A stretch of DNA of 64,000 nucleotides, taken from the NCBI RefSeq assembly GCF_018294505.1, contig NC_057812.1, forward strand, positions 64,250,494-64,314,493. The letters run 5' to 3'. Position numbers and translations under genes: made by a program. The notes beneath the pieces were generated by a model. It worked only from the letters and a program-made list of their open reading frames with translations, was not told the origin of the DNA and ran no database searches. Positions 21,237 through 33,429 of the stretch are shown here, piece by piece. Numbering within the stretch: the first letter of the stretch is position 1; every line of letters starts with the position of its first letter. Source of the stretch: Triticum aestivum. Taxonomy: Eukaryota; Streptophyta; Magnoliopsida; Poales; Poaceae.

Positions 21237-22522
21237 GTGGCATCATGAGCTAGGTCCATGCGTAGTTCTTCTTGCGCGAGTAGAACACAATTTGTTGTGG
21301 GCGTAGATGTTGTCAACTTTCTTGCCGTTACTAGTCTTATCTTGCTTCAATGGTATTGTGGGATGAAGCGGCCCGGACCAACCTTACACGTACGCTTACG
21401 TGAGACCGGTTCCACCGACTAACATGCACTAGTTGCATAAGGTGGCTGGCGGGTGTCTGTCTCTCCTACTTTAGTTGGAGCGGATTCGATGAAAAGGGTC
21501 CTTATGAAGGGTAAATAGAAGTTGATAAATCACGTTGTGGCTTTCACATAGGTAAGAAAACGTTCTTGCTAGAACCCTACTTCAGCCACGTAAAACATGC
21601 AACAACAATTAGAGGACGTCTAACTTGTTTTTGCAGCAAGTGCTTTGTGATATGATATGGCCAAAGTTGTGATGAATGATGAATGATCTATATGTGATGT
21701 ATGAGATGTTCATGCTATTGTAATACGAATCACGACTTGCATGTCGATGAGTATGACAACCGGCAGGAGCCATAGGAGTTGTCTTTATTTTTGTGTGACC
21801 TGCGTGTCATTGAGAAACGCCATGTAAATTACTTTACTTTATTGCTAAACGCGTTAGCCATAGTAGTAGAAGTAATAGTTGGCGAGCAACTTCATGGAGA
21901 CACAATGATGGAGATCATGGTGTCATGCCGGTGACAAGATGATCATGGAGCCCCAAGATGGAGATCAAAGGAGCTGTGTGATATTGGCTATATCATGTCA
22001 CTATTATTATTTGATTGCATGTGATGTTTATCATGTTTTTCATTTTGTTTGCTTAGAACGACGGTAGTAAATAAGATGATCCCTCACAACAATTTCAAGA
22101 AGTGTTCTCCCCTAACTGTGCACCGTTGCTAAAGTTCGTCGTTTCGAAGCACCACGTGATGATCGGGTGTGATAGATCCTTACGTTCACATACAACGGGT
22201 GTAAGACAGTTTTACACATGCAAAACACTTAGGGTTAACTTGACGAGCCTAGAATGTGTATAGACATGGCCTCGGAACACAGAAGACCGAAAGGTCGAGC
22301 ATGAGTCGTATAGATGATACGATCAACATGAAGATGTTCACCGACGTTGACTAGTCCGTCTCACGTGATGATCGGACACGGCCTAGTTGACTCGGATCAT
22401 GTTATACTTAGATGAATAAAAGAGGGATGTCTATCTTAGTGGGAGTTCATTATAATTTGATTAGATGAACTTAATTATCATGAACTTAGTCTAAAATCTT
22501 TACAATATGTCTTGTAGATCAA

Positions 22523-23332
22523 ATGGCCAACGTAGTCCTCAACTTCAACGCGTTCCTAGAGAAAACCAAGCTGAAAGACGATGGCAGCAACTATACGGAC
22601 TGGGTCCGGAACCTGAGGATCATCCTCATAGCTACCAAGAAAGATTATGTCCTACAAGCACCGCTGGGTGACGCACCTGTTCTCCCTGCAGAACAAGACG
22701 TTATGAACGCTTGGCAGGCACGTACCGAAGACTACTCCCTCGTTCAGTGCGGCATGCTTTACAGCCTAGAGCCGGGGCTCCAAAAGAGTTTTGAGAGACA
22801 TGGAGCATATGAGATGTTCGAAGAGCTGAAAATGGTTTTCCAAGCTCATGCCCGGGTTGAGAGATATGAAGTCTCCGACAAATTCTTCAGCTGTAAGATG
22901 GAGGAAAATAGTTCTGTCAGTGAGCACATACTCACTATGTCTGGGTTACATAACCACTTGACTCAGCTGGGAGTTAATCTCCCGGATGATGCGGTCATTG
23001 ACAGAATCCTCCAGTCGCTTCCACCGAGCTACAAGAGCTTTGTGATGAACTTCAATATGCAGGGGATGGAGAAGACCATTCCTGAAGTATTTGCTATGCT
23101 GAAATCAGCAGAGGTAGAAGTCAAGAAGGAACATCAAGTGTTGATGGTCAATAAAACCACTAAGTTCAAGAAGGGCAAGGGTAAAAGAACTCCAAGAAGG
23201 ACGGCAAGGGAGTTGCCGCGCCCGGCAAGCAAGATGCCGGGAAGAAGCCAAAGAATGGACCCAAGCCCGAGACCGAGTGCTTTTATTGCAAGGAAAGTGG
23301 TCACTGGAAGCGGAACTGCCCCAAATACTTAG
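22523..23332 (+). pseudogene. gag: Copia gag, frameshifted before the zinc knuckle
   Basis: The ATG follows the leader and the product begins MANVVLNFNAFLEKTKL. It contains the Copia-type gag core (NYTDWVRNLRIIL, near residues 23-35, and VIDRILQSLPPSYKSFV). Near 23185 one base is missing in an A run within a lysine-coding stretch, so the frame runs into unrelated sequence and stops at 23332. The CCHC zinc knuckle (CFYCKESGHWKRNC, from 23278) lies in the pol frame instead. Without the deletion, gag and pol would be a single frame, as is usual for Copia. Confidence 0.9.
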
Positions 23333-26300
23333 CAGGCAAGAAGGCCGGCAAAACAAAAGGTATATGTGATATACATGTAATTGATGTGTACCTTACCAGC
23401 ACTCGTAGTAGCTCCTGGGTATTTGATACCGGTGCAGTTGCTCACATTTGTAACTCAAAGCAGGAGCTGCGGAATAAGCGGAGACTGGCGAAGGACGAGG
23501 TGACAATGCGCGTCGGGAATGGTTCCAAGGTCGATGTGATCGCCGTCGGCACGCTGCCTCTACATTTACCTAAGGGATTAGTTTTAAACCTCAATAATTG
23601 TTATTTAGTGCCAGCTTTGAGCATGAACATTGTATCGGGATCTTGTTTAATTCGAGATGGCTACTCATTTAAATCTGAGAATAATGGTTGTTCTATTTAT
23701 ATGAGAGATATGTTTTATGGTCATGCTCCTATGGTAAATGGTTTATTCTTAATGAATCTCGAGCGTATTGCTACACATATTCATAGTGTGAGTACCAAAA
23801 GATGTAAGGTTGATAATGATAGTCCCACATACTTGTGGCACTGCCGCCTTGGTCACATAGGTGTCAAACGCATGAAGAAGCTCCATGCAGATGGACTTTT
23901 AGAGTCTCTTGATTATGAATCATTTGACACGTGCGAACCATGCCTCATGGGTAAAATGACCAAGACTCCGTTCTCAGGAACAATGGAGCGAGCAACCAAC
24001 TTATTGGAAATCATACATACTGATGTGTGCGGTCCAATGAGTGTTGAGGCTCGCGGTGGCTATCGTTATGTTCTCACCCTCACTGATGACTTGAGTAGAT
24101 ATGGGTATGTCTACTTAATGAAACACAAGTCTGAAACCTTTGAAAAGTTCAAGGAATTTCAGAGTGAGGTTGAGAATCAACGTGACAGGAAAATCAAGTT
24201 CCTACGATCAGATCGAGGAGGAGAATACTTGAGTCACGAGTTTGGCACAAACTTAAGAAAATGTGGAATAGTTTCACAACTCACGCCGCCTGGAACACCT
24301 CAGCGTAATGGTGTGTCCGAACGTTGTAATCGCACTCTATTAGATATGGTGCGATCTATGATGTCTCTTGCCGATTTACCGCTATCCTTTTGGGGGTATG
24401 CTTTAGAGACTGCTGCATTCACTTTAAATAGGGCTCCGTCGAAATCCGTTGAGACGACACCGTTTGAATTATGGTTTGGTAAGAAACCTAAGTTGTCGTT
24501 TCTGAAAGTTTGGGGATGCGATGCTTATGTCAGGAAACTTCAACCTGAAAAGCTCGAACCCAAGTTGGAAAAATGCGTCTTCATAGGATACCCTAAAGAA
24601 ACTACTGGGTATACCTTCTACCTCAGATCCGAAGGCAAGATCTTTGTTGCCAAGAATGGGTCCTTTCTAGGGAAAGAGTTTCTCTCAAAAGAAGTAAGTG
24701 GAAGGAAAGTAGAACTTGATGAAGTATTACCTCTTGAAACGGAAAATGGCGCAACTCAAGAAAATGTTCCTGAGGTGCCTGCACCGACTAGAGAGGAGGT
24801 TAATGATGATGATCAAGATACTTCTGATCAAGCTCCTACTGAAATTCGAAGGTCCACAAGGACACGTTCCGCACCAGAGTGGTACGGCAACCCTGTCTTG
24901 GAAATCATGTTGTTAGACAACGGTGAACCTTCGAACTATGAAGAAGCGATGACGGGCCCGGATTCTGACAAATGGCTGGAAGCCATGAAATCCGAGATAG
25001 GATCCATGTATGAAAACGAAGTATGGACTTTAACTGACTTGCCCGTAGAGCGGCGAGCCATAGAGAATAAATGGATCTTTAAGAAGAAGACAGACGCGGA
25101 TGGTAATGTGACCATCTATAAAGCTCGGCTTGTCGCTAAGGGTTATCGACAAGTTCAAGGGGTTGACTACGATGAGACTTTCTCACCGGTAGCGAAGCTG
25201 AAGTCCGTCCGAATCATGTTAGCGATTGCTGCATTCTATGATTATGAAATATGGCAAATGGACGTCAAAACGGCATTCCTTAATGGTTTCCTTAAGGAAG
25301 AATTGTATATGATGCAACCAGAAGGTTTTGTCGATCCTAAGAATGCTAACAAGGTGTGCAAGCTCCAACGCTCGATTTATGGGCTGGTGTAAGCATCTCG
25401 GAGTTGGAACATTCGCTTTGATGAGATGATCAAAGCGTTTGGGTTTACGCAGACTTATGGAGAAGCCTGCGTTTACAGGAAAGTGAGTGGGAGCTCTGTA
25501 GCATTTCTCATATTATATGTAGATGACATACTTTTGATGGGAAATGATATAGAACTCCTGGACAGCATAAAGGCCTACTTGAATAAGAGTTTTTCAATGA
25601 AGGACCTTGGAGAAGCTGCTTATATATTAGGCATCAAGATCTATAGGGATAGATCGAGACGCCTCATAGGTCTTTCACAAAGCACATACCTTGATAAGAT
25701 TTTGAAGAAGTTCAAAATGGATCAGTCCAAGAAATGGTTCTTGCCTATTTTTCAAGGTGTGAGATTGAGCTCGGCTCAATGCCCGACCACGGCAAAAGAT
25801 AAAGAAGAGATGAGTGTCATCCCCTATGCTTCAGCCATAGGATCTATTATGTATGCCATGCTGTGTACCAGACCTGATGTAAACCTTGCCGTAAGTTTGT
25901 TAGGTAGGTACCAAAGTAATCCCGGCAAGGAACACTGGACAACGGTCAAGAATATCCTGAAGTACCTGAAAAGGACAAAGGACATGTTTCTCGTTTATGG
26001 AGGTGACGAAGAGCTCGTCGTAAAGGGTTACGTCGACGCTAGCTTTGACACAGATCTGGATGACTCTAAGTCACAAACCGGATACGTGTATATTTTGAAT
26101 GGTGGGGCAGTAAGCTGGTGCAGTTGCAAGAAGAGCGTCGTGGCGGGATCTACATGTGAAGCGGAGTACATGGCAGCCTTGGAGGCAGCACATGAAGCAA
26201 TATGGGTGAAGGAGTTCATCACCGACCTAGGAGTCATACCCAATGCGTCGGGGCCGATCAAGCTCTTCTGTGACAACACTGGAGCTATTGCTCTTGCCAA

Positions 26301-26499
26301 GGAGCCCAGGTTTCACAAGAAGACAAGGCACATCAAGCGTCGCTTCAACTCCATTCGTGAAAATGTTCAAGATGGAGACATAGAGATTTGTAAAGTACAT
26401 ACGGACCTGAATGTAGCGGATCCGTTGACTAAACCTCTCCCTAGAGCAAAACATGATCAACACCAGAATTCCATGGGTGTTCGATTCATCACAATGTAA
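23278..26499 (+). pseudogene. pol: Copia pol polyprotein with one nonsense codon
   Basis: One frame runs from the zinc knuckle to the stop at 26497, broken only by TAA at 25390-25392. In order: aspartic protease (FDTGAVAHIC), integrase zinc part (LWHCRLGH..CEPC) and core (HTDVCGP, LTDDLSRYG, NGVSERCNRT), reverse transcriptase (KARLVAKGYRQ, QMDVKTAFLNG, LYVDDILLMGND), and RNase H (YVDASFDTD, STCEAEYMA, LFCDNTGAIAL). The TAA lies where the family has YGLKQASR, so a glutamine codon CAA became TAA, next to a lysine-to-valine change. Every catalytic motif is present apart from this. Confidence 0.95.
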
Positions 26500-26531
26500 C
26501 TAGATTATTGACTCTAGTGCAAGTGGGAGAC

Positions 26532-28264
26532 TGTTGGAAATATGCCCTAGAGGCAATAATAAAAGCATTATTATTATATTTCCTTGTTCATGATGATTGT
26601 CTTTATTCATGCTATAATTGTATTATCCGGAAATCGTAATACATGTGTGAATAATAGACACCAACATGTCCCTAGTAAGCCTCTAGTTGACTAGCTCGTT
26701 GATCAACAGATAGTCATGATTTCCTGACTATGGACATTGGCTGTCATTGATAACGAGATCACATCATTAGGAGAATGATGTGATGGACAAGACCCAATCC
26801 TAAACATAGCACAAGATCGTTTAGTTCGTTTGCTAGAGTTTTTCCAATGTCAAGTATCTTTTCCTTTGACCATGAGATCGTGTAACTCCCGGATACCGTA
26901 GGAGTGCTTTGGGTGTACCAAACGTCACAACGTAACTGGGTGACTATAAAGGTGCACTATAGGTATCTCCGAAAGTGTCTGTTGGGTTGACACGGATCAA
27001 GACTGGGATTTGTCACTCCGTATGACGGAGAGGTATCACCGGGCCCACTCGGTAATGCATCATCATAATGAGCTCAAAGTAACCAAGTGTCTGGTCACGG
27101 GATCATGCATTACGGTACGAGTAAAGTGACTTGCCGGTAACGAGATTGAACGAGGTATTGGGATACCGACGATCGAATCTCGGGCAAGTAACATACCGAT
27201 TGACAAAGGGAATTGCATACGGGGTTGCTTGAATCCTCGACATCGTGGTTCATCCGATGGGATCATCGAGGAGCATGTGGGAGCCAACATGGGTATCCAG
27301 ATCCCACTGTTGGTTATTGACCAGAGAGCGATCTCGGTCATGTCTACATGTCTCCCGAACCCGTAGGGTCTACACACTTAAGGTTCGGTGACGCTAGGGT
27401 TGTAGGGATATGTATATGCAGTAACCCGAATGTTGTTCAGAGTTCCGGATGAGATCCCGGACGTCACGAGTAGTTCCGGAATGGTCCGGAGGTAAAGATT
27501 TATATATGGGAAGTCCTGTTTCGGGCATCGGGACAAGTTTCGGGGTTATCGATATTGTACCGGGACCACCGGAAGGGTCCCGGGGGTCCACCGGGTGGGG
27601 CCACCTGTCCTGGGGGGCCACATGGGCTGTAGGGGGTGCGCCTTGGCCTACATGGGCCAAGGGCACCAGCCCCAAGAGGCCCATGCGCCTAGGGTTTCAA
27701 GGGAGGAAGAGTCCTAGGAGGGGAAGGCACCTCCTAGGTGCCTTGGGGAGGAGGGATTCCTCCCCCTTGGCCGCATCCCCCTAGGAGATTGGATCTCCTA
27801 GGGCTGGCACCCCCCCCCCTTGGCCCTCCTATATATAGTGGGGGTAGGAGGGCTTTTCATCCACGCCTTTGGTTGCCTCCTTCTCCCTCTCCAACACCTC
27901 CTCCTCCTCCATAGCGCTTGGCGAAGCCCTGCCGGAGTACTGCAGCTCCATCAACACCACGCCGTCGTGCTGCTGCTGGTGCCATGTCCCTCAACCTCTC
28001 CTCTGCCCTTGCTGGATCAAGAAGGAGGAGACGTGGATGTTCCGTACGTGTGTTGAACGCGGAGGTGCCGTCCGTTCGGTGCTAAGATCTCCGGTGATTT
28101 GGATCACAACGTGTATGACTAGCTCATCCCCGTTCTTTGAACGCTTCCGCTCGCGATCTACAAAGGTATGTAGATGCATCCGATCACTCGTTGCTAGATG
28201 AACTCATAGATGGATCTTGGTGAAACCATAGGAAAATTTTTGTTTTCTGCAACGTTCCCCATCG
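26532..28264 (+). repeat. 3' LTR of the Copia element
   Basis: 1733 bp, starting TGTTGGAAATATGCC right after the polypurine tract. It ends CCCCATCG, whereas the 5' LTR ends CCCATCA, so the terminal CA has become CG. Confidence 0.95.
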
Positions 28265-29687
28265 TATATTAGTTAAGCTTCTGCTGGCTAGCTAATTGAT
28301 GCATTCATTCTTTTGGTATGTACACATATTAATTAAGTCTTTGTTCTTTTTTCTAGCCCTCCGGATCGAGCACAACTTCGGTAAAGAGACGAGGCCCGAA
28401 GAAAAAGTTGAGCTCGGACGAAAAGTTTGAGATCATAGCAATCGCGCCCGACGGCCAACCAATTGAACCCCTCCGGACAAAGAGCACATTTGTTGCTCAG
28501 TGCGGGGTTTTGGTTAGGGACAAGATCCCGATCAGCATCCAGCAATGGTTAAAGCCGGCTACAGAAGACCCTAAGGTGTCTTATGTCAATGATATGCAGA
28601 AAAATGATCTTTGGACTGAGCTGAAGTCAAATTTCACCCTACCGCCAGAGGATGATCCAGAGAAGCCAGTTAAAGAGCAATTAATCAAGTCTTTTGCTCT
28701 TAAGAGGATGGCAGAACTATTCAGGAGGTGGAAGAAAGAGCTGAATAAGTTTGTCGAAAATAAAGAGACACCAGAATTCAAGGGCAGATATGAGAAGATC
28801 AGAGATCACTAGCCCGCATTTGTGGCCCACAAGACATCGGAAAAGAGTAAGAAGATGTCGGTGACAAACAAGCAAAATGCTACGAAGAAGAAGCATCACC
28901 ATCGCACGGGGTCAGGTGGCTACCTCGTAGCCCGGCCTAAGTGGGCCAAGACTGAGAATGATCTGGTTGATAAAGGGATCGAACCAGAGACAATTAACTG
29001 GCCAGACCGTTGCAGGACTTGGTTCTTCGGGGCTGGCGGAACCTTGGACCCTATAACAGGGAAGTGCATTTGCACGAACAATCAAATGGACATACCAGTC
29101 AGGAAGCTTCAGCAATATATCGAAGTAGCAGAGCAAGGGACGTTCTTTCCAGACAGAGAGAATGACGAGCTCACAATGGCCCTCGGGAATCCTAAGCACC
29201 CTGGACAGACACGAGGCACGCCAGGCTCCATTCCGTGGAAGGTTGGGTTTCCGGACGCAGGCGGTTACAAATCCCAGGAGAGGAGGAAAAAATTGCAGCA
29301 GACCCAAATGCAGGCACTGCAAGCAAGGGTACAAGCGATAGAGGAACGAGAAGCAAATCGCAGAAAATGTACTGCCAAAGCTTCACTAGTAGAAAACGGG
29401 CCATTAGCACCGGTTTGTAAGGGCCTTTAGTGCCGGTTATGGAACCGGCACTAACGTTTCGGCACTAAAGCACCCCCCCCCTTTAGTACCGGTTCAGCAT
29501 GAACCGGTGCTAAAGGGGAACCACATGGCACGAGCCAGCTCCGGGGGCCGGGAGCCCTTTAGTACCGGTTGGTAACACCAACCGGTACTAAATGGTTGCG
29601 GGTTTTTATTTTATTTTGTATTTTTCAATTAAATTTGTGTTATCAATTTAATTTAGGATTGTTTTATGTTATAATGAGTTGTAGTCG

Positions 29688-29719
<32 letters not shown>
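29688..29719. repeat. (TCA)n microsatellite
   Basis: About eleven uninterrupted CAT/TCA triplets inside CACTA-D. Confidence 0.95.
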
Positions 29720-29967
29720 GCATATTCATAAATAAATAAACTCTAGCTAGCTAAAAATCATCGTAGTCGTCTAATTACCACTATTTAATCATCATAGTCA
29801 TTACCGCGCTAGCTATCTAATCATCATCAACGCTGGCTTGCTTAAAGAGGAAACATTCACTTTGTAACAGAAGCAAAGATATCATCAAGTTCAACATAAT
29901 CGTCACCAAGATCCAAGTTCAGGACACGGACATGAGACAAGTACTAATTAAGAGCATGAACTAGTAG

Positions 29968-31213
29968 CTACTGATCCTGCTGCTCCATCTCAGGTAGAAT
30001 AGCATAGAACATGTATAGCTCTCCTGATTCATCATACTAGAGCATGCAGATGAATCTGTCTCCTAATCTTGGGTTGCGCTTCTCCTTGCTGCCCCCTAGT
30101 ACTTCTCTGCGATCGTTAACAATTTTGCTCCAATCTTTCACTATTAAGCATTCTTCGCTTTCAGAAATCCTGAATGCACTCATGTGCAATGTAGGAAATC
30201 TTGGTCATAAGCTAACCATTGACATGCGACCTTTTGTCTCGATCCACTGAGGCACAACTATCATCGGAAGTCCCTGTTGAAGAACATCGTATAGTAATTA
30301 ATATACTAAGCAATGAAAGTTTAGCTTCAAAAATAATGTATGCAAAAGATGCACTAATTAAGGACAAATATTTAAAATCTTACCATCTTTTGATTATAGA
30401 TGTGACCGTAGTTCAATACGATCACCATTGGTCGCACGTTTTGAGTACTAACATTTCTAAGTTCAGGAAAAATTTTTGTCTTAACAGTATTAAGATCCTC
30501 AAGCCATGAAACATAATGACTTATCTCCTCGCAGTTTAGTTGAGCCCCAGGGCAGTAGTAGGTCCTGTCTACCAAGCGCCGGACATGTTTGCTTGAACCG
30601 AAATAAGCTGACAATACAAATTAGTTGTCAACTATTTTTCAATAAACTGTATCAAAGACATAAACATATGCATGCATGGTTGAGAAAAACTCACCAAATG
30701 GTAGAACTGGAGGCGTTTGCACATCGACCCAGATGTCTATATTACCTTCAATATCATCTTCCGGACGAATATCAAAGGTGATAACCATATCAGGCTCAAA
30801 TGCATAAGCCTTGCATAGTGCTTGCCAAGTTTTGCATTCAAAATGGGTGTATGTGTCTCCATTATATAATTTGACGTTGAAAGTATACCCATGCTCCGTC
30901 TTCAAGTAAACTCTCTTTACCTCCATATCATCTATAGCACTAAAACCTATCTTATCCAAGACAAAAATTCTTGCATGGCAGGGGATGCGCTAGTAGAATA
31001 GTGAAAATTTAAAATTATAAGTTGAAGCAAATGAAGCATAAGTTTTGCATTCAAATAATAATTGACAAAGTGACTTACTGTATCAACTTCGAATGTCTCA
31101 TCCAGCTTGATGCTGAAGCGCCTACCATCAACAAGGAAATTTTGGTCGCACAGGCCGCGCTGGTCTTCACAGTGTTCGCACAAAATAAAATCTTTTTCGT
31201 CGTCAGATGACAT
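29968..31213 (-). pseudogene. CACTA-D cargo gene: B3-like protein, four exons
   Basis: On the minus strand, exons 31213-31079, 30989-30695, 30607-30384 and 30273-29968 have GT/AG borders (GTAAGT, GTGAGT and GTAAG donors) and stay in phase, giving about 319 residues. Exon 1 starts MSSDDEKDF and holds CEHCEDQRGLC, a possible metal-binding cluster. Exon 2 has a strand pattern like half a B3 barrel (KTEHGYTFNVKLYNG, then KTWQALCKAYAFEPDMVITFDI). Exons 3-4 have RRLVDRTYYCPGAQLN, then KDWSKIV and PRLGDRFICML, again B3-like and reminiscent of gene 1. Exon 4 has two nonsense codons, TGA at 30207-30205 (a CGA-type site) and TAG at 30039-30037. The function is unknown; a DNA-binding role is inferred from the fold pattern only. 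Confidence 0.7.
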
Positions 31214-31449
31214 TTCCTATGTTCATATAGGTGAAACATTAAACACCTATATCTAGCCAAATATATATTCATCTAACATTTGACATTAATATATCTAACT
31301 ATATATTCAATTGACATTACTATATATTTAACTTTTCTATCTAATTCATCTAACATTCGACATTAATCTAACATTTATATAAACTCAAAATATATAAAAA
31401 ATTAAATAAACAGAAAAACTCATTAACAAATAATATTTTAATTAGATCA

Positions 31450-31850
31450 TCAAATCTCAGATACCTAAATTTTTCTTACTAAAAATAAACTAGTTATATT
31501 AATTATTGAACTAGTTCAAATCTCATATACCTAAACTTTTCTTACAAAAAATAAACTAGTTATATTAATTATTGAACTAGTTCAAATCTCATATACCTAA
31601 ATTTTTTTTACTAAATATAAACTAGTTATATTAATTATTGAACTAGTTCAAATCTCATATACCTAAATTTTCTTACTAAAAATAAACTAGTTATATTAAT
31701 TATTGAACTAGTTCAAATCTCATATACCTAAATTTTCTTACTAAAAATAAACTAGTTATATTAATTATTGAACTAGTTCAAATCTCATATACCTAAGTTT
31801 TCTTACTAAAAATAAACTAGTTATATTAATTATTCAACTAGTTCTAATCT
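31450..31850. repeat. 65-66 bp tandem repeat, six copies
   Basis: CTAGTTATATTAATTATTG recurs at 31490, 31556, 31622, 31687, 31752 and 31817, with TCAAATCTCATATACCTAAA between. It lies upstream (on the minus strand) of the cargo gene coding region, probably in its 5' intron. Confidence 0.95.
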
Positions 31851-31949
31851 CTAGTTCGACAATTTTTCTATCTAGCTAATTCATCTAACATTCGACATTA
31901 ATCTAACATTCGATCATCTAATTAACTTTTCTGAAAAACAGAAAATAAG

Positions 31950-32420
31950 AAAAAAAATGTGTGTGTATGTGTGTGTATACGTATATGTGTGTACGTATGT
32001 GTGTATGTGTGTGTATGCGTGTGTGGTATATGCATGTGTGTGTGCATGCGCGCCGCCCCGTACGTACGAGCGGGGGCGTCGGCGTACGGGGCGGGGGCGG
32101 TGGCGTACGGGGCGGGGGCGCCGGCATTCGGGGCGGCGTCGGGGATGGACGGTGGCGTGCGGTGTTCGGGGCGGACGGCGCGCGGCGCGGCGGCCGGGTA
32201 CGCGTGAGGAGAGAGCAAGATACGTACGGACGGCGGCGCGGGACGACGATGGGACCGCGTCGCGGGACGACGACGGACGGCGGCGCGCGGCGTTCGGGGC
32301 GGCCGCGGGGACGACGACGACGACGACGGGTGACGGGCGGCGACGACGGGAGCGGCGCGCGAGAGGTTGACGAAAGAAGTGCGGAGATGTAACTGAAATT
32401 TCGTAAGTGCTGTATATATA
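31950..32420 (-). promoter_or_regulatory. GC-rich leader, (GT)n tract and TATA box of the cargo gene
   Basis: On the minus strand, TATATATA (32420-32413) follows the palindrome array, then a CG-rich leader (32395-32045) and a CA/TG dinucleotide-rich tract (32045-31957). ORFs here on both strands are low complexity. The arrangement mirrors the ORF2 promoters of CACTA-A and B in the opposite orientation. Confidence 0.55.
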
Positions 32421-32424
32421 GGGT

Positions 32425-32700
32425 GAGTCTTTAGTACCGGTTGGAGCCACCAACCGGTACTAAAGGCCTACTTTGGCCAGGCAAAGAGGCGGGAAGAGCA
32501 GGCCTTTAGTACCGGTTGGTGGTTCCAACCGGTACTAAAGGGGGGCCTTTAGTACCGGTTGGAGCCACCAACCGGTACTAAAGGCCTTGCGCTGCCACCC
32601 CAAAGTTTAGTCCCACCTCGCCCGGCGAAGGGCAGCCGCACTGGTTTATAAACCAAACCACGACTACCTTTTCGAACTCCTCTATATAGCAGGCTTCTGG
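32425..32700. repeat. Internal palindromes and conserved block of CACTA-D
   Basis: Palindromes of CTTTAGTACCGGTTGG and its complement (32428-32583) adjoin an inverted copy of the conserved block (GTTTAGTCCCACCTCGC, near 32605, and TGGTTTATAAACCA). 32700-32960 downstream is T-rich, with a 70-bp repeat of TTTTTCTTTTCTGCATTA. Confidence 0.8.
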
Positions 32701-32965
32701 GCCTAATTAATTAGGGCACGCTGCCCTGTGGGTCTGCTGGCCCTCCTGGGCCTGCATTTGCACACCCTAGGTCTGGTAGACCCACAGGGCAGTGTGCCAA
32801 CAAATTTGCTATATAGTTTTTTCTTTTCTGCATTACTTACTTTCTTTTATTTATTTTTGAGTAGTTTTTATATAGTTTTTTCTTTTCTGCATTATTTATT
32901 TTCTTCTATTTATTTTTGAGTAATTTTTTTGTATGGTTTTTTTATTTTCTGCATTATTTATTTTT

Positions 32966-33290
32966 GTATAGTCCGAAACCCTGATACTCGGAAAGAGTTT
33001 GTCCAATTTGTACACGAAGTGCGTCCAGTTTTTGCCGTGACCCTCTCTACTCTTTCGCGCATGCTATGTGGGTGATATAATGATACCATGCCAAGTTTCA
33101 ACATTTTCAGGATTCATTTTGTAGTGATTTTCAATTTCACGGTCATTTAGCTCTTTAAACAATTAGGTAAATGACCAAAAAACAACAAATGATGTCAGAA
33201 CATGTTCGAAATTGATGACACCGCTTTAAATGCTGCATACTGAACACAAAAGAAGTCCGGAGTTTAAATAAGTTATTAAAAATAAAAAAG
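32966..33290. repeat. Single copy of the 337-bp-type module
   Basis: Diverged relative of the CACTA-A array: GTCCGAAACCCTGATAC, CACGAAGTGCGTCCAGTTTT, CATGCTATGTGGGTGA and ATGATACCATGCCAA in the same order. Confidence 0.85.
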
Positions 33291-33421
33291 AGGTGCAATG
33301 CAGGTTAATTTGCTTCAAGCCATTCGGAATAGTGTAGACTGCACTGCACATAGCTCAGTGCAATCTATGCTATTCCGCAAGGCTTGAAGCTAATCAACAT
33401 GTAGGTGAGCATTGCAACTCT
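33288..33421 (+). ncRNA. MicroRNA-precursor-like hairpin (candidate)
   Basis: The left arm 33304-33346 (GTTAATTTGCTTCAAGCC..) pairs with the right arm 33356-33398 (..GGCTTGAAGCTAATCAAC) with a few mismatches and a 9-nt loop (33347-33355). After an asymmetric bulge, GAGGTGCAATGC (33290-33301) pairs with GCATTGCAACTC (33409-33420). The arm length (about 43-55 nt), few bulges and small loop fit a plant miRNA or small-hairpin precursor. No mature miRNA is recognised. It may simply be an old MITE-like inverted repeat. Confidence 0.4.
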
Positions 33422-33429
33422 TCATCATT

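Larger units (their letters stand above)
19503..28264 (+). mobile_element. Copia LTR retrotransposon (BARE1/WIS/Angela type)
   Basis: 8762 bp with two LTRs, a perfect 5-bp target duplication TATAT (19498-19502 and 28265-28269), a polypurine tract CAAGTGGGAGAC before the 3' LTR, and gag-pol in Copia order. The LTR start TGTTGGAAATATGCCCTAG is that of the BARE1/WIS/Angela group. The primer-binding region TGGCATCATGAGC (21238) departs from the usual initiator-Met tRNA match. It inserted into the first intron of CACTA-A ORF2, so it is younger than CACTA-A. Gag is frameshifted and pol has one nonsense codon. Confidence 0.97.

Noticed and set aside
31450..31850. CRISPR-like array of 65-bp repeats
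   Set aside because: The units are contiguous tandem repeats without unique spacers, in a plant transposon.
31914..32453. ORFs in the (GT)n and CGG-rich part of CACTA-D
   Set aside because: Microsatellite and leader sequence; translations are simple repeats.
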